A DNA stretch of 64,000 nucleotides from JBJMHZ01 sp045807125 (GCA_045807125.1 JBJMHZ010000021.1:62001-126000), one strand, 5' to 3'; counted from the stretch's first letter, positions 1 through 9,182 are shown. The notes: generated by a model from the sequence alone, not told the origin. A program made the numbers and translations.

Positions 1-443
1 GCCCCGCCGCGCCCGCCGAGAACGCTCACGAGGACGCCGGGCGGCACCCGCTCTGCGGCGTCGGCGAGCGCGTCGACCAGCCACTGCTCGGCGTCGGGAA
101 GGACGGCCACCCGCTCGGCGCCGATGCCGGCCGCGCCGGACAGCGCATCGGCAGGAGCGCCACCCGGCCCGGCGGGGGCTGAGCCGGCGGCAGCGGCGAC
201 GACGACGACCGTCGCGTCCCGGTGCGGGAGGGCGGCCCTGGCCAGCGCCGCGCACTGCTCGGGGCCGACGAGGACGAGCGGCGCGGCTGCCCAGTGCCCG
301 CGGGCGAGCTCGGCCGACGGCGCGACGTACGGCTCGACGCCGGCAGCGGTGGCGAGGCGCAGCAGATCGTCGAGCAGCACCGGATCGTCGGTGACGACCA
401 GCGGCCGCGCACCGTCGCGCGGATCGATGACGGGCACCGGCAC
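1..443 (-). CDS. ssd: Septum site-determining protein Ssd (CpaE/MinD-like), N-terminal part
   Basis: Partial gene; the 3' end lies outside the window. The visible 147 residues read as a receiver-like N-terminal region (TDDPVLLDDLLRLA near residues 15-30, VAVLPDAEQWLVDALADA near 115-130) ending in the SVLGGRGG turn that leads into the MinD-type ATPase domain of Ssd proteins. Ssd/CpaE proteins are thought to affect septum placement or act beside TadA-type pilus ATPases. The GTG at 443 is chosen because a GAGGGAG ribosome-binding site sits 6-7 bases upstream. The divergent HAD phosphatase next door matches the Rv3660c-Rv3661 arrangement recalled from M. tuberculosis. The ATP-binding motif itself is not in view. 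Confidence 0.75.
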   Translation of the reverse strand, partial: MPVPVIDPRDGARPLVVTDDPVLLDDLLRLATAAGVEPYVAPSAELARGHWAAAPLVLVGPEQCAALARAALPHRDATVVVVAAAAGSAPAGPGGAPADALSGAAGIGAERVAVLPDAEQWLVDALADAAERVPPGVLVSVLGGRGG

Positions 444-869
444 GGGGGCTCCCTCGGACGAGTGGGTCGAGCGGAAGCCACACGATGGCCGCCGGCACCG
501 ACGCCGGCGCCCGCGCCGGACGCGGCTGTGGACGAGCGGCCCGGCTGTGGACGACGGCGCGCTGGGTCAACGGGGAGCTGCGATGACCGTACGTACGCCG
601 ATGGCCGCACGTACCTAGCGGCAGGCGTCCGGCTCCACTAGCTTCGGCGAGGAGCGGTCCGGCGTCAGGGCCGGGACAGCGGACGACCCCCGCCGGGGGG
701 GTAGCGGGGGTCGTCGCAGAGGTCCGACTCCGGGGGGGATGAGCCGGACCCGTTCTCGGGCGCGAGGAATGTCCTCTGCCGCAATGCGGTCAGCGTATGC
801 CTAGGGACTGTCGCCCGCAAACACCGCCACCTGAATATTCGCGACGCTCGTGGCCTATCCTGCTGATTC
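444..869. other. Divergent intergenic region between ssd and the HAD phosphatase
   Basis: About 426 bases with no convincing gene. It contains the palindromic run CGTACGTACG near 588, a GC-tract near 690-720, and a less GC-rich stretch (about 825-860) just before the HAD gene that probably carries its promoter. Open frames here are short and lack ribosome-binding sites. Confidence 0.5.
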
Positions 870-1691
870 GTGGCCGGTGAACTGCCCACCGAACTGCGCT
901 CCCGCGCGGCGGCCTTCTTCGATCTCGACAAGACCATCATCGCGAGGTCCAGCACGCTCGCGATGGGCCGCCCGCTCTACGCCGGCGGGCTCATCAACCG
1001 GCGGGCGGTGCTGCGCACTACGTACGCGCAGCTCGCGTTCCTCATCGGCGGCGCCGACGCGACGGCCATGGACCGGCTGCGCGCGCACGCCCAGCGGCTG
1101 TGCGCCGGCTGGGAGGTCGATCAGGTCAAGGCCATCGTCGACGAGGCACTGCACGACCTCATCGATCCGCTCATCTACGACGAGGCCGCGTCGCTCATCG
1201 AATGGCATCACGCCGAGGGTCGCGACGTCGTCATCGTCTCCTCCTCCGGCGAGGAGATCGTGACGGGAATCGGCCGGATGGTCGGCGCCGACCATGCGAT
1301 CGGCACGCGGATGTCCGCCGTCGACGGCCACTACACCGGTGAGATCGACTTCTACGCGTACGGCCCGGCGAAGGCCGACGAGATCCGCCGGCTCGCCGCC
1401 GAGGCCGGCTACGACCTCGCCGAGTGCTGGGCCTACAGCGACTCGATCACCGACGCGCCGATGCTCGAGACGGTGGGGCACCCGACCGCGGTCAATCCCG
1501 ATCGCGCGCTGCGCCGGCTGGCCGCCGAGCGCGGCTGGCCGATCGCCGAGTTCCGGCGGCCGGTACGGCTGCGCCAGCGCATCCCTCAGCTCAGCTCGGC
1601 GCAGCGGGCGGTCGGCGTGGCGATCGCCACCGGCGTCGCGGTCGCCGCGATCGGCTGGCTGAGCCAGCGCCGGCGGCGCGCGTCCTACTAG
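870..1691 (+). CDS. HAD-superfamily subfamily IB phosphatase
   Basis: 273 aa. HAD motif I is FFDLDKT (nucleophile D18, acid/base D20). Motif II is VSSS near residue 130, and motif IV appears as SDSITDAPML near residue 191. The family (SerB/CicA-like HAD-IB) hydrolyses phosphomonoesters; many actinobacterial members are annotated as inhibitors of morphological differentiation or phosphoserine-phosphatase-like, and the substrate here cannot be read. A hydrophobic segment near residues 245-265 followed by arginines suggests a C-terminal membrane anchor facing the cytoplasm. The GTG start at 870 directly precedes the conserved domain. It is divergent from ssd, as in mycobacteria (Rv3661). Confidence 0.8.
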   Translation: MAGELPTELRSRAAAFFDLDKTIIARSSTLAMGRPLYAGGLINRRAVLRTTYAQLAFLIGGADATAMDRLRAHAQRLCAGWEVDQVKAIVDEALHDLIDPLIYDEAASLIEWHHAEGRDVVIVSSSGEEIVTGIGRMVGADHAIGTRMSAVDGHYTGEIDFYAYGPAKADEIRRLAAEAGYDLAECWAYSDSITDAPMLETVGHPTAVNPDRALRRLAAERGWPIAEFRRPVRLRQRIPQLSSAQRAVGVAIATGVAVAAIGWLSQRRRRASY

Positions 1692-1928
1692 GGCCGTCGA
1701 AGGGACCTTCGGCAGGGTTCACAAGCCAACCGGATAGGCGTAGAACAGGGCTAGGACCTCCCCCGCACCGGGCAAGGATCCGGCCGGACGAGGCCCCGCA
1801 CGGCAGGCGAGTACCCACGCGCGAGCAGCCACGCAATGGCAGTCGCGACGGACGACCCGGGCATGATCAGGGCCGAGCCGCCGGACGGACACGGTGCACG
1901 CTTGGTAGCCGCCCCGCCGTGCCAGCTG

Positions 1929-1952
1929 GCGGCGCCCCTGCAGGGGCGCCGC
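1929..1952. terminator. 24-base perfect GC palindrome (terminator-like hairpin)
   Basis: The bases GCGGCGCCCCTG and CAGGGGCGCCGC form a perfect 24-base palindrome about 65 bases before the sensor kinase gene. There is no T-run, which is usual for actinobacterial terminators. It could end transcription from the HAD gene or act as a control element of the following operon. The rest of 1692-2016 shows no gene. Confidence 0.45.
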
Positions 1953-2016
1953 TCGCATGAGGCCCCCCGCGAGCCGACGGGGACGGACCACCCCCCGCCC
2001 GGCTAGCGTTCCGCTC

Positions 2017-3198
2017 ATGGGTCGGTTCGTGGTGCCCACCGCCGTCGCGCTCGTGACGGTGGGCGTGCCGGCCGTCGTCCTGTGGCGGGCGCTCGTCGCC
2101 CGCCGCCATTTCGGCACCCCGGTGGAGCGCGCCACCTTCGAGACCCTGCACACCGCCTCGCTCGCCGCGCCCCCCTTGCGCGGCGGCCTCACCGGGCCGG
2201 CCGCCTCCCGGTCGGCGCCGCACCTGCGCGCGCTCCTCGGCAGCCCGGCCGTCGTCGTGACCGACCTCACCGGCGTCATCGCGTGGGAGGGCTCCGGCGA
2301 GCACCACGCCGACGAGGCGCTCGCCCTTGCCGGACCGGTGCTTGAGTCCGGCCGCACCACGGTCACCACCGAGCAGCTCAGCTGCTCCCGGCCCGAGTGC
2401 CCGATCAGGGTCGGCGTCATCACGCCGCTGGTCGTCACCGGCGTCGTCGTCGGGACGCTCGCCGCGTACGGATGGGAGGCGTCGACCGCGCTCGTCAGGG
2501 CCACCGGCGAGGTCGCGCGGTTCGTCTCGGCGCAGCTCGAGCTCGCCGAGCTGGACCGCTCCCGCACGAGGGTCGCCGAGGCGGAGGTACGGGCGCTGCG
2601 CGCCCAGATCTCGCCGCACTTCATCTACAACTCGCTGACCGCCATCGCGTCGTTCGTCCGCACCGATCCGGAGCAGGCGCGCGAGCTGCTGCTGGAGTTC
2701 GCCGACTTCACCCGCTACTCGTTCCGCCGGTACGGCGACTTCACCACGCTGGCCGAGGAGCTGCGCTCGATCGACCGTTACCTGCTGCTCGAGCGGGCCC
2801 GCTTCGGCGACCGGCTCCAGGTGACGCTGCGCGTCGCGCCGGAGGTGCTGCCGGTAGCGGTGCCGTTCCTCTGCCTGCAGCCGCTCGTCGAGAACGCGGT
2901 GCGGCACGGCCTGGAGAACAAGCCCGGCGCCGGCCACGTGACGATCACCGCGGAGGATGCCGGCAACGATGCGGTCATCAGCATCGAGGACGACGGCGTG
3001 GGCATGGACCCGGAGCAGCTGCAGCGGCAGCTGTCCGGCGCTTCGCTGACCGACTCGGTCGGTCTCGGCAACGTCGACGAGCGCCTGCGCACGGTCTACG
3101 GCGCGGCGTACGGCCTCGTGGTCGAGACCGGCATCGGCGCCGGCACCAAGGTGAGCGTGCGGGTGCCGAAGTACCGCGCGGGGGTGCGCGCGACATGA
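2017..3198 (+). CDS. LytS-type sensor histidine kinase
   Basis: 393 aa. One N-terminal membrane segment (about 5-25) is followed by a GAF-like sensory region (about 45-165) with a Cys pair (CSRPEC near 130). A His_kinase (LytS-type) domain with SPHFIYNSL near residue 207 holds the phosphoacceptor His, and an HATPase domain shows the N box LQPLVENAVRHGLE and G boxes EDDGVGMD and GLGNVDERL. It lacks the multi-helix membrane domain of classical LytS. The start at 2017 excludes an Arg/Pro-rich extension. The stop overlaps the response regulator start by ATGA (3195-3198), so the two are co-translated. With LytTR partners and solute:sodium symporters as neighbours, a role in sensing extracellular acetate or pyruvate is plausible but inferred. 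Confidence 0.85.
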   Translation: MGRFVVPTAVALVTVGVPAVVLWRALVARRHFGTPVERATFETLHTASLAAPPLRGGLTGPAASRSAPHLRALLGSPAVVVTDLTGVIAWEGSGEHHADEALALAGPVLESGRTTVTTEQLSCSRPECPIRVGVITPLVVTGVVVGTLAAYGWEASTALVRATGEVARFVSAQLELAELDRSRTRVAEAEVRALRAQISPHFIYNSLTAIASFVRTDPEQARELLLEFADFTRYSFRRYGDFTTLAEELRSIDRYLLLERARFGDRLQVTLRVAPEVLPVAVPFLCLQPLVENAVRHGLENKPGAGHVTITAEDAGNDAVISIEDDGVGMDPEQLQRQLSGASLTDSVGLGNVDERLRTVYGAAYGLVVETGIGAGTKVSVRVPKYRAGVRAT

Positions 3199-3995
3199 CG
3201 CGGCAGTTGTGCGTGCTCGCCGTCGACGACGAGCGGCCGGCGCTGGACGAGCTGTCCTACCTGCTGGCGAGGGACGACCGCATCGGCGAGGTGCGCACCG
3301 CGAGCGACGCGTCCGCCGCCCTGCGGGAGCTGGAGAGCGACGACGTCGACGCGGTCTTCCTCGACATCAGGATGCCGGGACTGTCCGGCCTCGATCTCGC
3401 CCGCGTGCTGCTGCGCTTCGCCCGCCCGCCGGTGGTCGTCTTCGTCACGGCGTACGACGAGCACGCCGTGGCCGCGTTCGACCTGCACGCCCTCGACTAC
3501 GTCGTCAAGCCGGTGCGCGCCGAGCGGCTGGCCGAGGCGGTGCGCCGGGTGCACGACGCGATCGCCGCCGGTTCGCGCGCCGGGCAGGGCGACCAGGCAG
3601 GGCAGGGCGACCAGGCAGGGCAGGCCGGGCCGGCCATGCCCGACGCGCCCGCGGCAGGCACGATCCCCGTCGAGCTGGCCGGCACGGTGCGCTTCCTCTC
3701 CCGCACCGACGTGGCGTACGCCGAGGCCGCGGGCGACTACGCGCGCCTGCACGCTACCGGTGGCAGCCATCTGGTGCGGGTGCCGCTCGCCACGCTGGCG
3801 GAGGAGTGGGCCGCCTCCGGCTTCGTCCGCATCCACCGCTCGTTCCTCGTCAACCTGCACCAGATCGGCGAGCTGCGCTTCGACGGGACGCACTACACGG
3901 TGCTCGTCGCCGGCCACGAGCTGCCGGTGAGCCGCCGGCACAGCCGGGAGCTGAAGGACCGGCTGGTGCGCAACGCGCGGCCAGGTGGGCCATGA
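3195..3995 (+). CDS. LytTR-family response regulator
   Basis: 266 aa. The receiver domain occupies about residues 5-120 (acidic pair D11/D12, phosphoacceptor D57 in VFLDIRMPG, Lys in DYVVKPV). A Gly/Gln/Asp linker contains two copies of GQGDQA, and a LytTR DNA-binding domain follows (about 160-262; RIHRSFLVN and the SRRHSREL helix are typical). It should bind promoters as a dimer after phosphorylation by the kinase encoded just upstream. It overlaps the next gene by ATGA. The obvious targets are the transporter genes in the same operon and the SatP-like gene downstream, by analogy with the LytS/LytTR pyruvate systems of E. coli (BtsSR, YpdAB). Confidence 0.88.
   Translation: MTRQLCVLAVDDERPALDELSYLLARDDRIGEVRTASDASAALRELESDDVDAVFLDIRMPGLSGLDLARVLLRFARPPVVVFVTAYDEHAVAAFDLHALDYVVKPVRAERLAEAVRRVHDAIAAGSRAGQGDQAGQGDQAGQAGPAMPDAPAAGTIPVELAGTVRFLSRTDVAYAEAAGDYARLHATGGSHLVRVPLATLAEEWAASGFVRIHRSFLVNLHQIGELRFDGTHYTVLVAGHELPVSRRHSRELKDRLVRNARPGGP
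3582..3626 (+). repeat. 18-bp tandem repeat in the LytTR linker
   Basis: Two perfect copies of an 18-base unit (GGGCAGGGCGACCAGGCA) at 3582-3599 and 3600-3617 and a partial third copy. Being a multiple of three, copy-number change would lengthen or shorten the interdomain linker without breaking the frame. Confidence 0.8.
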
Positions 3996-4393
3996 CCGAT
4001 CACCCACCGCGCCGGACGACGGTCGCGCACCCGCTCACCGTCCAGGCGCGCCAGCGCACCGGGGCGGCGCCCGCCACGCCGGTCACCGCCGACCGCCTGC
4101 GCGAGATCGACGAGCAGAGCGCGCTCGGCATCCTGCTCATCCGCTCGCTGGTGCGCGCGCAGCTCTCGCTCGCCCTGCGGCTCGTCGCCGTCCTCGGCTG
4201 CGTGCTCGGCGGACTGCCGCTGCTGCTCGCCGTGCTGCCCGACCTGCGCGCCGCTCGGGTGGCCGGCATCGAGCTGCCGTGGCTGCTGCTCGGTGTCCTC
4301 GTCTACCCGCTGTTCCTCGCCGGCAGCGCGCTGTACGTACGGCTGGCCGAGCGCAACGAGCGCGACTTCGTCGAGGTGGTGCGGGACGGGTGA
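3992..4393 (+). CDS. Small membrane protein partnering the symporter (DUF485-like position)
   Basis: 133 aa. A polar N-terminus of about 50 residues is followed by two hydrophobic segments (about 55-80 and 92-112), a short loop, and a charged tail (ERNERDFVEVV). Acetate-type sodium:solute symporters commonly have a small two-helix membrane protein (DUF485) encoded directly upstream. This one has the position, size, topology and an ERNE..DF-like ending, although I cannot prove family membership by eye. ATGA overlap with the response regulator and GTGA overlap with the symporter (4390-4393) show tight translational coupling. Confidence 0.65.
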   Translation: MTDHPPRRTTVAHPLTVQARQRTGAAPATPVTADRLREIDEQSALGILLIRSLVRAQLSLALRLVAVLGCVLGGLPLLLAVLPDLRAARVAGIELPWLLLGVLVYPLFLAGSALYVRLAERNERDFVEVVRDG

Positions 4394-6114
4394 GCACCGG
4401 TTACGCGATCGCCGCCGTCGCCGCCGTCATCGCGGCCACCACCGGCATCGGCGCATGGACGATGCGCTTCTCGCGCACCACGTCGGACTTCCTCGTCGCG
4501 TCGCGCTCCGTGTCGACGGCGTGGAACGCGTCGGCCATCGGCGGCGAGTACCTCTCGGCGGCATCGTTCCTCGGCGTTGCCGGGCTGGTGATGGCGTACG
4601 GCGCCGACATGCTGTGGTACCCGGTCGGCTTCGTCGCCGGGTACGTCGTCCTGCTGCTGCTCGTCGCCGCACCGTTGCGCCGCTCCGGCGCGTACACGCT
4701 GCCGGACTTCGCCGAGATGCGGTTGCGCTCGCGGGCGGTGCGCTCAGTGGCAGCCGTGCTCGTGGTGCTCATCGGCTGGCTCTACCTGCTGCCGCAGCTG
4801 CAGGGCGCAGGGCTCACCCTGCGCACCGTCACCGGCGCGCCGAGGTGGGCGGGCCCGGTGCTCGTCGCCTGCGTGGTCGGCGCCAACGTCAGCGCCGGCG
4901 GCATGCGGGGCATCACGTTCGTGCAGGCGTTCCAGTTCTGGCTGAAGATGACCGCGATCGCCGTGCCCGCACTGGTCCTCCTCGCGATATGGCACGGTCG
5001 CGGCACGCCGCTCACTGCGCCGCACGTGCCGCGCTTCGAGTCCGCGACGACGGTCGACGTGCCATCGACGGTCGACGTCACCGTCGGGCGGCCCGTGTCG
5101 GTGACCGCGCACGGCCGCGTCGACGGCGACCCGCACGACGGCCCGCTGCGCCTCCTCACCGGGCGGCACGAGATCGCGGCGGGCACCTCGCTCGGCTTCC
5201 CCGCCGGCTCCGACGTGCCGCACGTGTCGTCCGTGCCGGCGGCCACCGGCGCGCAGTGGGCGCTGCCCCTGCACGGTGGCGACGGGCACCCGCTCTACGC
5301 GACGTACTCGCTGATCCTGGCGACGTTCCTCGGGACGATGGGCCTGCCCCACGTGCTCGTGCGGTTCTACACCAACCCCGACGGGCGATCGGCGCGCCGG
5401 ACCACCCTCGCCGTGGTGGCGCTGCTCGGCTCGTTCTACCTCTTCCCCGCGGTCTACGGGGCGCTCGGTCGGGCGTACGCGCCGCAGCTGCTGCTGACCG
5501 GGCAGACCGATGCGGTGGTGCTGGTGCTGCCCGGCGCGGTCGTCGGCGGGCCAGCCGGGGCGACGCTCGGCGCGCTCACCGCTGCCGGTGCGTTCGCCGC
5601 GTTCCTCTCGACGTCGTCCGGGCTCGCGGTATCGGTGGCCGGCGTGCTGGCGCAGGACGTGCTCGGCGGCCGCGTGCGGTCGTTCCGGCAGGCGACGCTG
5701 ATCGCGGTGGGCGTGCCGCTCGTCCTGTCGCTCGTCACGTCTCGGCTACCGGTGAGCGAGGTGGTCGGCATGGCGTTCGCCGTCGCCGCGTCGAGCTTCT
5801 GCCCCCTGCTGCTGCTCGGTATCTGGTGGCGCCGCCTCACCGCGGCCGGCGCTGTCGCCGGCCTCGTCGTCGCCGGCGGAGCGGCGGCGGCCGCCGTCGG
5901 GGCGGACATCGCCGGCGTGGCTCCCGGCGGCTGGCCGGGCGCCCTGCTGGCCCAGCCGGCCGCGCTCACCGTCCCACTCGCCTTCGCCGTGATGGTGGCC
6001 GTGTCGCGGGCGACGACGCACCGCGCGATGCCGGACGTCGGGCGCATCATGCTGACGCTGCACGCCCCGGAGGCGCTCGGCGTCGGCAGGGCGAGCGAGC
6101 CGGCCACCCACTGA
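4390..6114 (+). CDS. Sodium:solute symporter, acetate (ActP/MctC-like) type
   Basis: 574 aa with about 13 hydrophobic segments. The signature ASAIGGEYLSAASFLG near residues 47-62, DMLWYPVGFVAGY near 75 and FLSTSSGLAVSVAG near 405 are characteristic of the acetate/pyruvate branch of the SSS family. It should import acetate or other short monocarboxylates with sodium or protons. An extramembranous insert of about 90 residues (near 205-300, rich in His and Asp) is as in other actinobacterial homologues. The GTG start at 4390 overlaps the preceding stop. It is the last gene of the lytS-lytTR-small membrane protein-symporter operon, and acs lies 1 kb downstream, supporting a role in acetate assimilation. 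Confidence 0.87.
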   Translation: MSTGYAIAAVAAVIAATTGIGAWTMRFSRTTSDFLVASRSVSTAWNASAIGGEYLSAASFLGVAGLVMAYGADMLWYPVGFVAGYVVLLLLVAAPLRRSGAYTLPDFAEMRLRSRAVRSVAAVLVVLIGWLYLLPQLQGAGLTLRTVTGAPRWAGPVLVACVVGANVSAGGMRGITFVQAFQFWLKMTAIAVPALVLLAIWHGRGTPLTAPHVPRFESATTVDVPSTVDVTVGRPVSVTAHGRVDGDPHDGPLRLLTGRHEIAAGTSLGFPAGSDVPHVSSVPAATGAQWALPLHGGDGHPLYATYSLILATFLGTMGLPHVLVRFYTNPDGRSARRTTLAVVALLGSFYLFPAVYGALGRAYAPQLLLTGQTDAVVLVLPGAVVGGPAGATLGALTAAGAFAAFLSTSSGLAVSVAGVLAQDVLGGRVRSFRQATLIAVGVPLVLSLVTSRLPVSEVVGMAFAVAASSFCPLLLLGIWWRRLTAAGAVAGLVVAGGAAAAAVGADIAGVAPGGWPGALLAQPAALTVPLAFAVMVAVSRATTHRAMPDVGRIMLTLHAPEALGVGRASEPATH

Positions 6115-6116
6115 TC

Positions 6117-6160
6117 ACCCGACCCACCGACCACCCGACCACCCGACCCACCGACCGTTC
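6117..6160 (+). repeat. Short irregular tandem repeat of (CCGACCMAC)-like units
   Basis: Just after the symporter stop the sequence cycles through ACCCGACC, ACCGACC and ACCCGACC units four to five times. It is too short and imperfect for a CRISPR. It may reflect slippage in the 3' untranslated region. Confidence 0.6.
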
Positions 6161-6340
6161 GCCGCCCGCAACCGACCGCTCGGCGCACCATCTGTCGCCG
6201 CTGCGGCCCGTTCGACGCATCCCACTGACCGCTTGCCGATCAGTGGCGCATCGATCATTCCTGACCGGCCCCGCCCGACCTACCGTGCCCACGAGCCGCG
6301 CGTGCGGTGGAGCAATCGGGAGCCTAGGGAAAGGTGAGAC

Positions 6341-7033
6341 ATGAGCAGCACCGTCGATCCGGGTTACGAGCGGTCGGGTGCCCCCGTCGACCGGGCCATC
6401 CCCGCGGACCCGACGCAGCACATCGCCAATCCGGCTCCACTCGGGCTGGCCGCGTTCGCGCTCACGACGTTCGTCCTCTCCGTCATCAACACCGGGATGC
6501 TGGACGCCAAGACCGAGCCCGTCGTCCTCGGCCTCGCGGCCTTCTACGGCGGCGGCGCGCAGCTGCTCGCCGGCATGTGGGAGTTCCGCAAGGCCAACAC
6601 GTTCGGCGCGACGGCCTTCTCCTCGTACGGCGCGTTCTGGCTGGCGTACTGGTTCCTCGTCCGCTTCACGACCTTCCCGGACAACGTGCCCGGCAACTCG
6701 ACCGAGCATGCGGTGGCGACGTTCCTGCTCGGCTGGACGATCTTCACGGCGTACATGACCGTCGCATCGCTTCGGGTGTCGGGCGCGGTGGCGGCCGTCT
6801 TCGTCTTCCTGACGCTCACCTTCGCCGCGCTCACGATCGGCAACTACGCGACGAGCAGCGGCTGGGTCAAGCTCGGCGGCTGGCTCGGCATCATCACGGC
6901 CGCGTTCGCCTGGTACGCCTCCTTCGCCGGCGTGACCAACGAGACGTGGAAGCGGACGATCCTGCCGACCTGGCAGGCACCGACGCTGCCGGCCAGGACC
7001 GGAGCCCCCGCCACCTCTGCGCCGCGCCGCTAG
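6341..7033 (+). CDS. SatP/GPR1/FUN34/YaaH-family acetate transporter
   Basis: 230 aa with six hydrophobic helices. The family hallmark NPAPLGL lies near residue 30 just before helix 1, and the FYGGGAQLLAGMWEFR stretch near 65-80 is the usual second signature. These proteins move acetate or succinate across the membrane as monomers or hexamers. An AAAGGTGAG ribosome-binding site lies before the ATG. The N-terminal 25 and C-terminal 20 residues are polar, rich in Pro/Ala. It stands alone between the symporter operon and acs and is closed by a strong terminator at 7047-7087, so it is probably its own transcription unit, a candidate target of the LytTR regulator. Confidence 0.88.
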   Translation: MSSTVDPGYERSGAPVDRAIPADPTQHIANPAPLGLAAFALTTFVLSVINTGMLDAKTEPVVLGLAAFYGGGAQLLAGMWEFRKANTFGATAFSSYGAFWLAYWFLVRFTTFPDNVPGNSTEHAVATFLLGWTIFTAYMTVASLRVSGAVAAVFVFLTLTFAALTIGNYATSSGWVKLGGWLGIITAAFAWYASFAGVTNETWKRTILPTWQAPTLPARTGAPATSAPRR

Positions 7034-7046
7034 CGAATCTCCACCG

Positions 7047-7087
7047 AACCTCCCCCTCCTGCCTGCACAGGGCAGGTGGGGGAGGTT
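7047..7087 (+). terminator. Strong hairpin terminator after the SatP-like gene
   Basis: A 10-bp stem (AACCTCCCCC with GGGGGAGGTT) continues, after one mismatch, into a 6-bp stem (CCTGCC with GGCAGG) around a 7-base loop. It separates the transporter from acs. Confidence 0.8.
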
Positions 7088-7145
7088 CAGACTCGGTACG
7101 AGGAAGCCGCAGAGGAAGCTCTGCAAGCAGAGCAAGGAGCTGTCC

Positions 7146-9119
7146 GTGACCGCTGTGCCCCACGAGTCGGCGCTGTCCGCGCTGCTGCACGAGAACCGCC
7201 ACTTCGACCCGCCGGCCGAGCTGGCCGCCGCGGCCAACGCCAAGCCGCAGCTCTACGACGAGGCCGACGCCGACCGGCTCGCGTTCTGGGAGAAGCAGGC
7301 CGAGTGGCTCGCGTGGACCAAGCGCTGGGACCAGGTGCTCGACTGGAGCGACGCGCCGTTCGCCAAGTGGTACGTCGGCGGCACGCTCAACGCCTCCGTC
7401 AACTGCGTCGACCGGCACGTCGACGCGGGGTTCGGCGACAAGGTCGCCTTCTACTGGGAGGGCGAGCCCGAGGGCGAGACCCGGGTGATCACCTACGCCG
7501 ACCTCCAGCGCGAGGTGTGCAAGGCGGCCAACGCGCTCACCGAGCTGGGGCTGGCGAAGGGCGACCGGGTCGCCATCTACATGCCGATGATCCCCGAGAC
7601 GGTGGTCGCCATGCTTGCGTGCGCCCGCCTCGGCGCCGCCCACACCGTCGTCTTCGGCGGGTTCTCGGCCGAGGCGCTCTCCGGGCGCATCCTCGACTGC
7701 GACTGCCGCATCGTCATCACGGCCGACGGCGGCTACCGCCGCGGCTCGGCGAGCGCCCTGAAGCCCAACGTGGACGAGGCCCTGAAGAGCTGCCCCGACG
7801 TGAGCCACGTGCTCGTCGTGCGGCGCACCGGGCAGGACGTGGACTGGGCCGACGGGCGAGACGTGTGGTGGCACGACGTCGTCGACCGGCAGAGCGACCG
7901 GCACGAGGCGCAGGCCCACGACTCCGAGCAGCCGCTCTACATCATGTACACCTCGGGCACGACCGCGAAGCCGAAGGGCATCCTGCACACCACCGGCGGC
8001 TACCTGACGCAGTGCGCGGCCACCCACCGCTGGGTCTTCGACCTGAAGCCGGAGTCGGACGTCTACTGGTGCGCGGCCGACATCGGGTGGGTGACCGGCC
8101 ACAGCTACATCGTCTACGGGCCGCTCGCCAACGGCGCGACGTCGGTGATGTACGAGGGCACGCCGACGGAGACCCGCTGGTGGGAGATCATCGACAAGTA
8201 CAAGGTGACGATCCTCTACACCGCCCCGACGACGATCCGCACGTTCATGAAGTGGGGCGAGGACTACCCGGCGAAGTTCGACATGTCGTCGCTGCGGTTG
8301 CTCGGCTCGGTCGGCGAGCCGATCAACCCCGAGGCGTGGATGTGGTACCGCAAGAACATCGGCCGCGACCGCTGCCCCATCGTCGACACCTGGTGGCAGA
8401 CCGAGACGGGCGCCATCATGATCAGCCCGCTGCCGGGCGTCACCTCGACCAAGCCGGGCGCGGCCATGCGCCCGCTGCCTGGCGTCTCCGCCGAGGTCGT
8501 CGACAACGACGGCAACCCGGTGGGCAACGGCGAGGGCGGCTACCTCGTGCTGACCGAGCCGTGGCCGTCGATGCTGCGCGGCATCTGGGGCGACCCCGAG
8601 CGCTACCGGGAGACGTACTGGTCGCGCTTCGAGGGCCGGTACTTCGCCGGCGACGGCGCCAAGATGGACGACGACGGCGACCTGTGGCTGCTCGGCCGGG
8701 TGGACGACGTCATGAACATCTCCGGCCACCGGATCTCGACGACCGAGGTCGAGCACGCGCTGGTGGGGCACCCGAAGGTGGCCGAGGCCGCCGTGGTGGG
8801 CGCCTCCGACCAGATGACCGGCCAGGCGATCGTCGCCTTCGTCACCGTGAAGTCGGGCGTCGCGGAGGACGAGTCGAGCGGCGGGGCCTTCGTCCGCGAG
8901 CTGCGCGACCACGTGGCCCGCGAGATCGGCCCGATCGCCAAGCCGCGGCAGATCCTGCTCACGCCGGAGCTGCCGAAGACGCGGTCCGGCAAGATCATGC
9001 GGCGGCTGCTCCGCGACGTCGCGGAGAAGCGCGAGCTCGGTGACGTGACCACCCTGCTCGACCCGACGGTCGTCAACGCCATCTCCGAGCGGATGGAGAC
9101 GGCGCCCCAGGAGGAGTAG
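7146..9119 (+). CDS. acs: Acetyl-CoA synthetase (AMP-forming)
   Basis: 657 aa, the usual length for Acs. It converts acetate, ATP and CoA into acetyl-CoA. The adenylate-binding P-loop is YTSGTTAKPKG near residue 268, followed by DTWWQTETG near 415, and the catalytic C-terminal Lys lies in PKTRSGKIMRR near 623, the motif whose Lys is acetylated by Pat-type enzymes in other bacteria. The GTG at 7146 is preceded by AAGGAG at a proper distance. It is placed downstream of two acetate transporters and, as in M. tuberculosis (Rv3667), within the marP/crp region. Confidence 0.96.
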   Translation: MTAVPHESALSALLHENRHFDPPAELAAAANAKPQLYDEADADRLAFWEKQAEWLAWTKRWDQVLDWSDAPFAKWYVGGTLNASVNCVDRHVDAGFGDKVAFYWEGEPEGETRVITYADLQREVCKAANALTELGLAKGDRVAIYMPMIPETVVAMLACARLGAAHTVVFGGFSAEALSGRILDCDCRIVITADGGYRRGSASALKPNVDEALKSCPDVSHVLVVRRTGQDVDWADGRDVWWHDVVDRQSDRHEAQAHDSEQPLYIMYTSGTTAKPKGILHTTGGYLTQCAATHRWVFDLKPESDVYWCAADIGWVTGHSYIVYGPLANGATSVMYEGTPTETRWWEIIDKYKVTILYTAPTTIRTFMKWGEDYPAKFDMSSLRLLGSVGEPINPEAWMWYRKNIGRDRCPIVDTWWQTETGAIMISPLPGVTSTKPGAAMRPLPGVSAEVVDNDGNPVGNGEGGYLVLTEPWPSMLRGIWGDPERYRETYWSRFEGRYFAGDGAKMDDDGDLWLLGRVDDVMNISGHRISTTEVEHALVGHPKVAEAAVVGASDQMTGQAIVAFVTVKSGVAEDESSGGAFVRELRDHVAREIGPIAKPRQILLTPELPKTRSGKIMRRLLRDVAEKRELGDVTTLLDPTVVNAISERMETAPQEE

Positions 9120-9182
9120 CCCGGCGTGTCGGCCGCGCGAGCCGGGGGTATCGCGCCGGTACGCCGTACCCGAGGAGGACCC

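Noticed and set aside
6117..6160. CRISPR-like repetitive stretch
   Set aside because: Units are under 10 bases, imperfect and without spacers.
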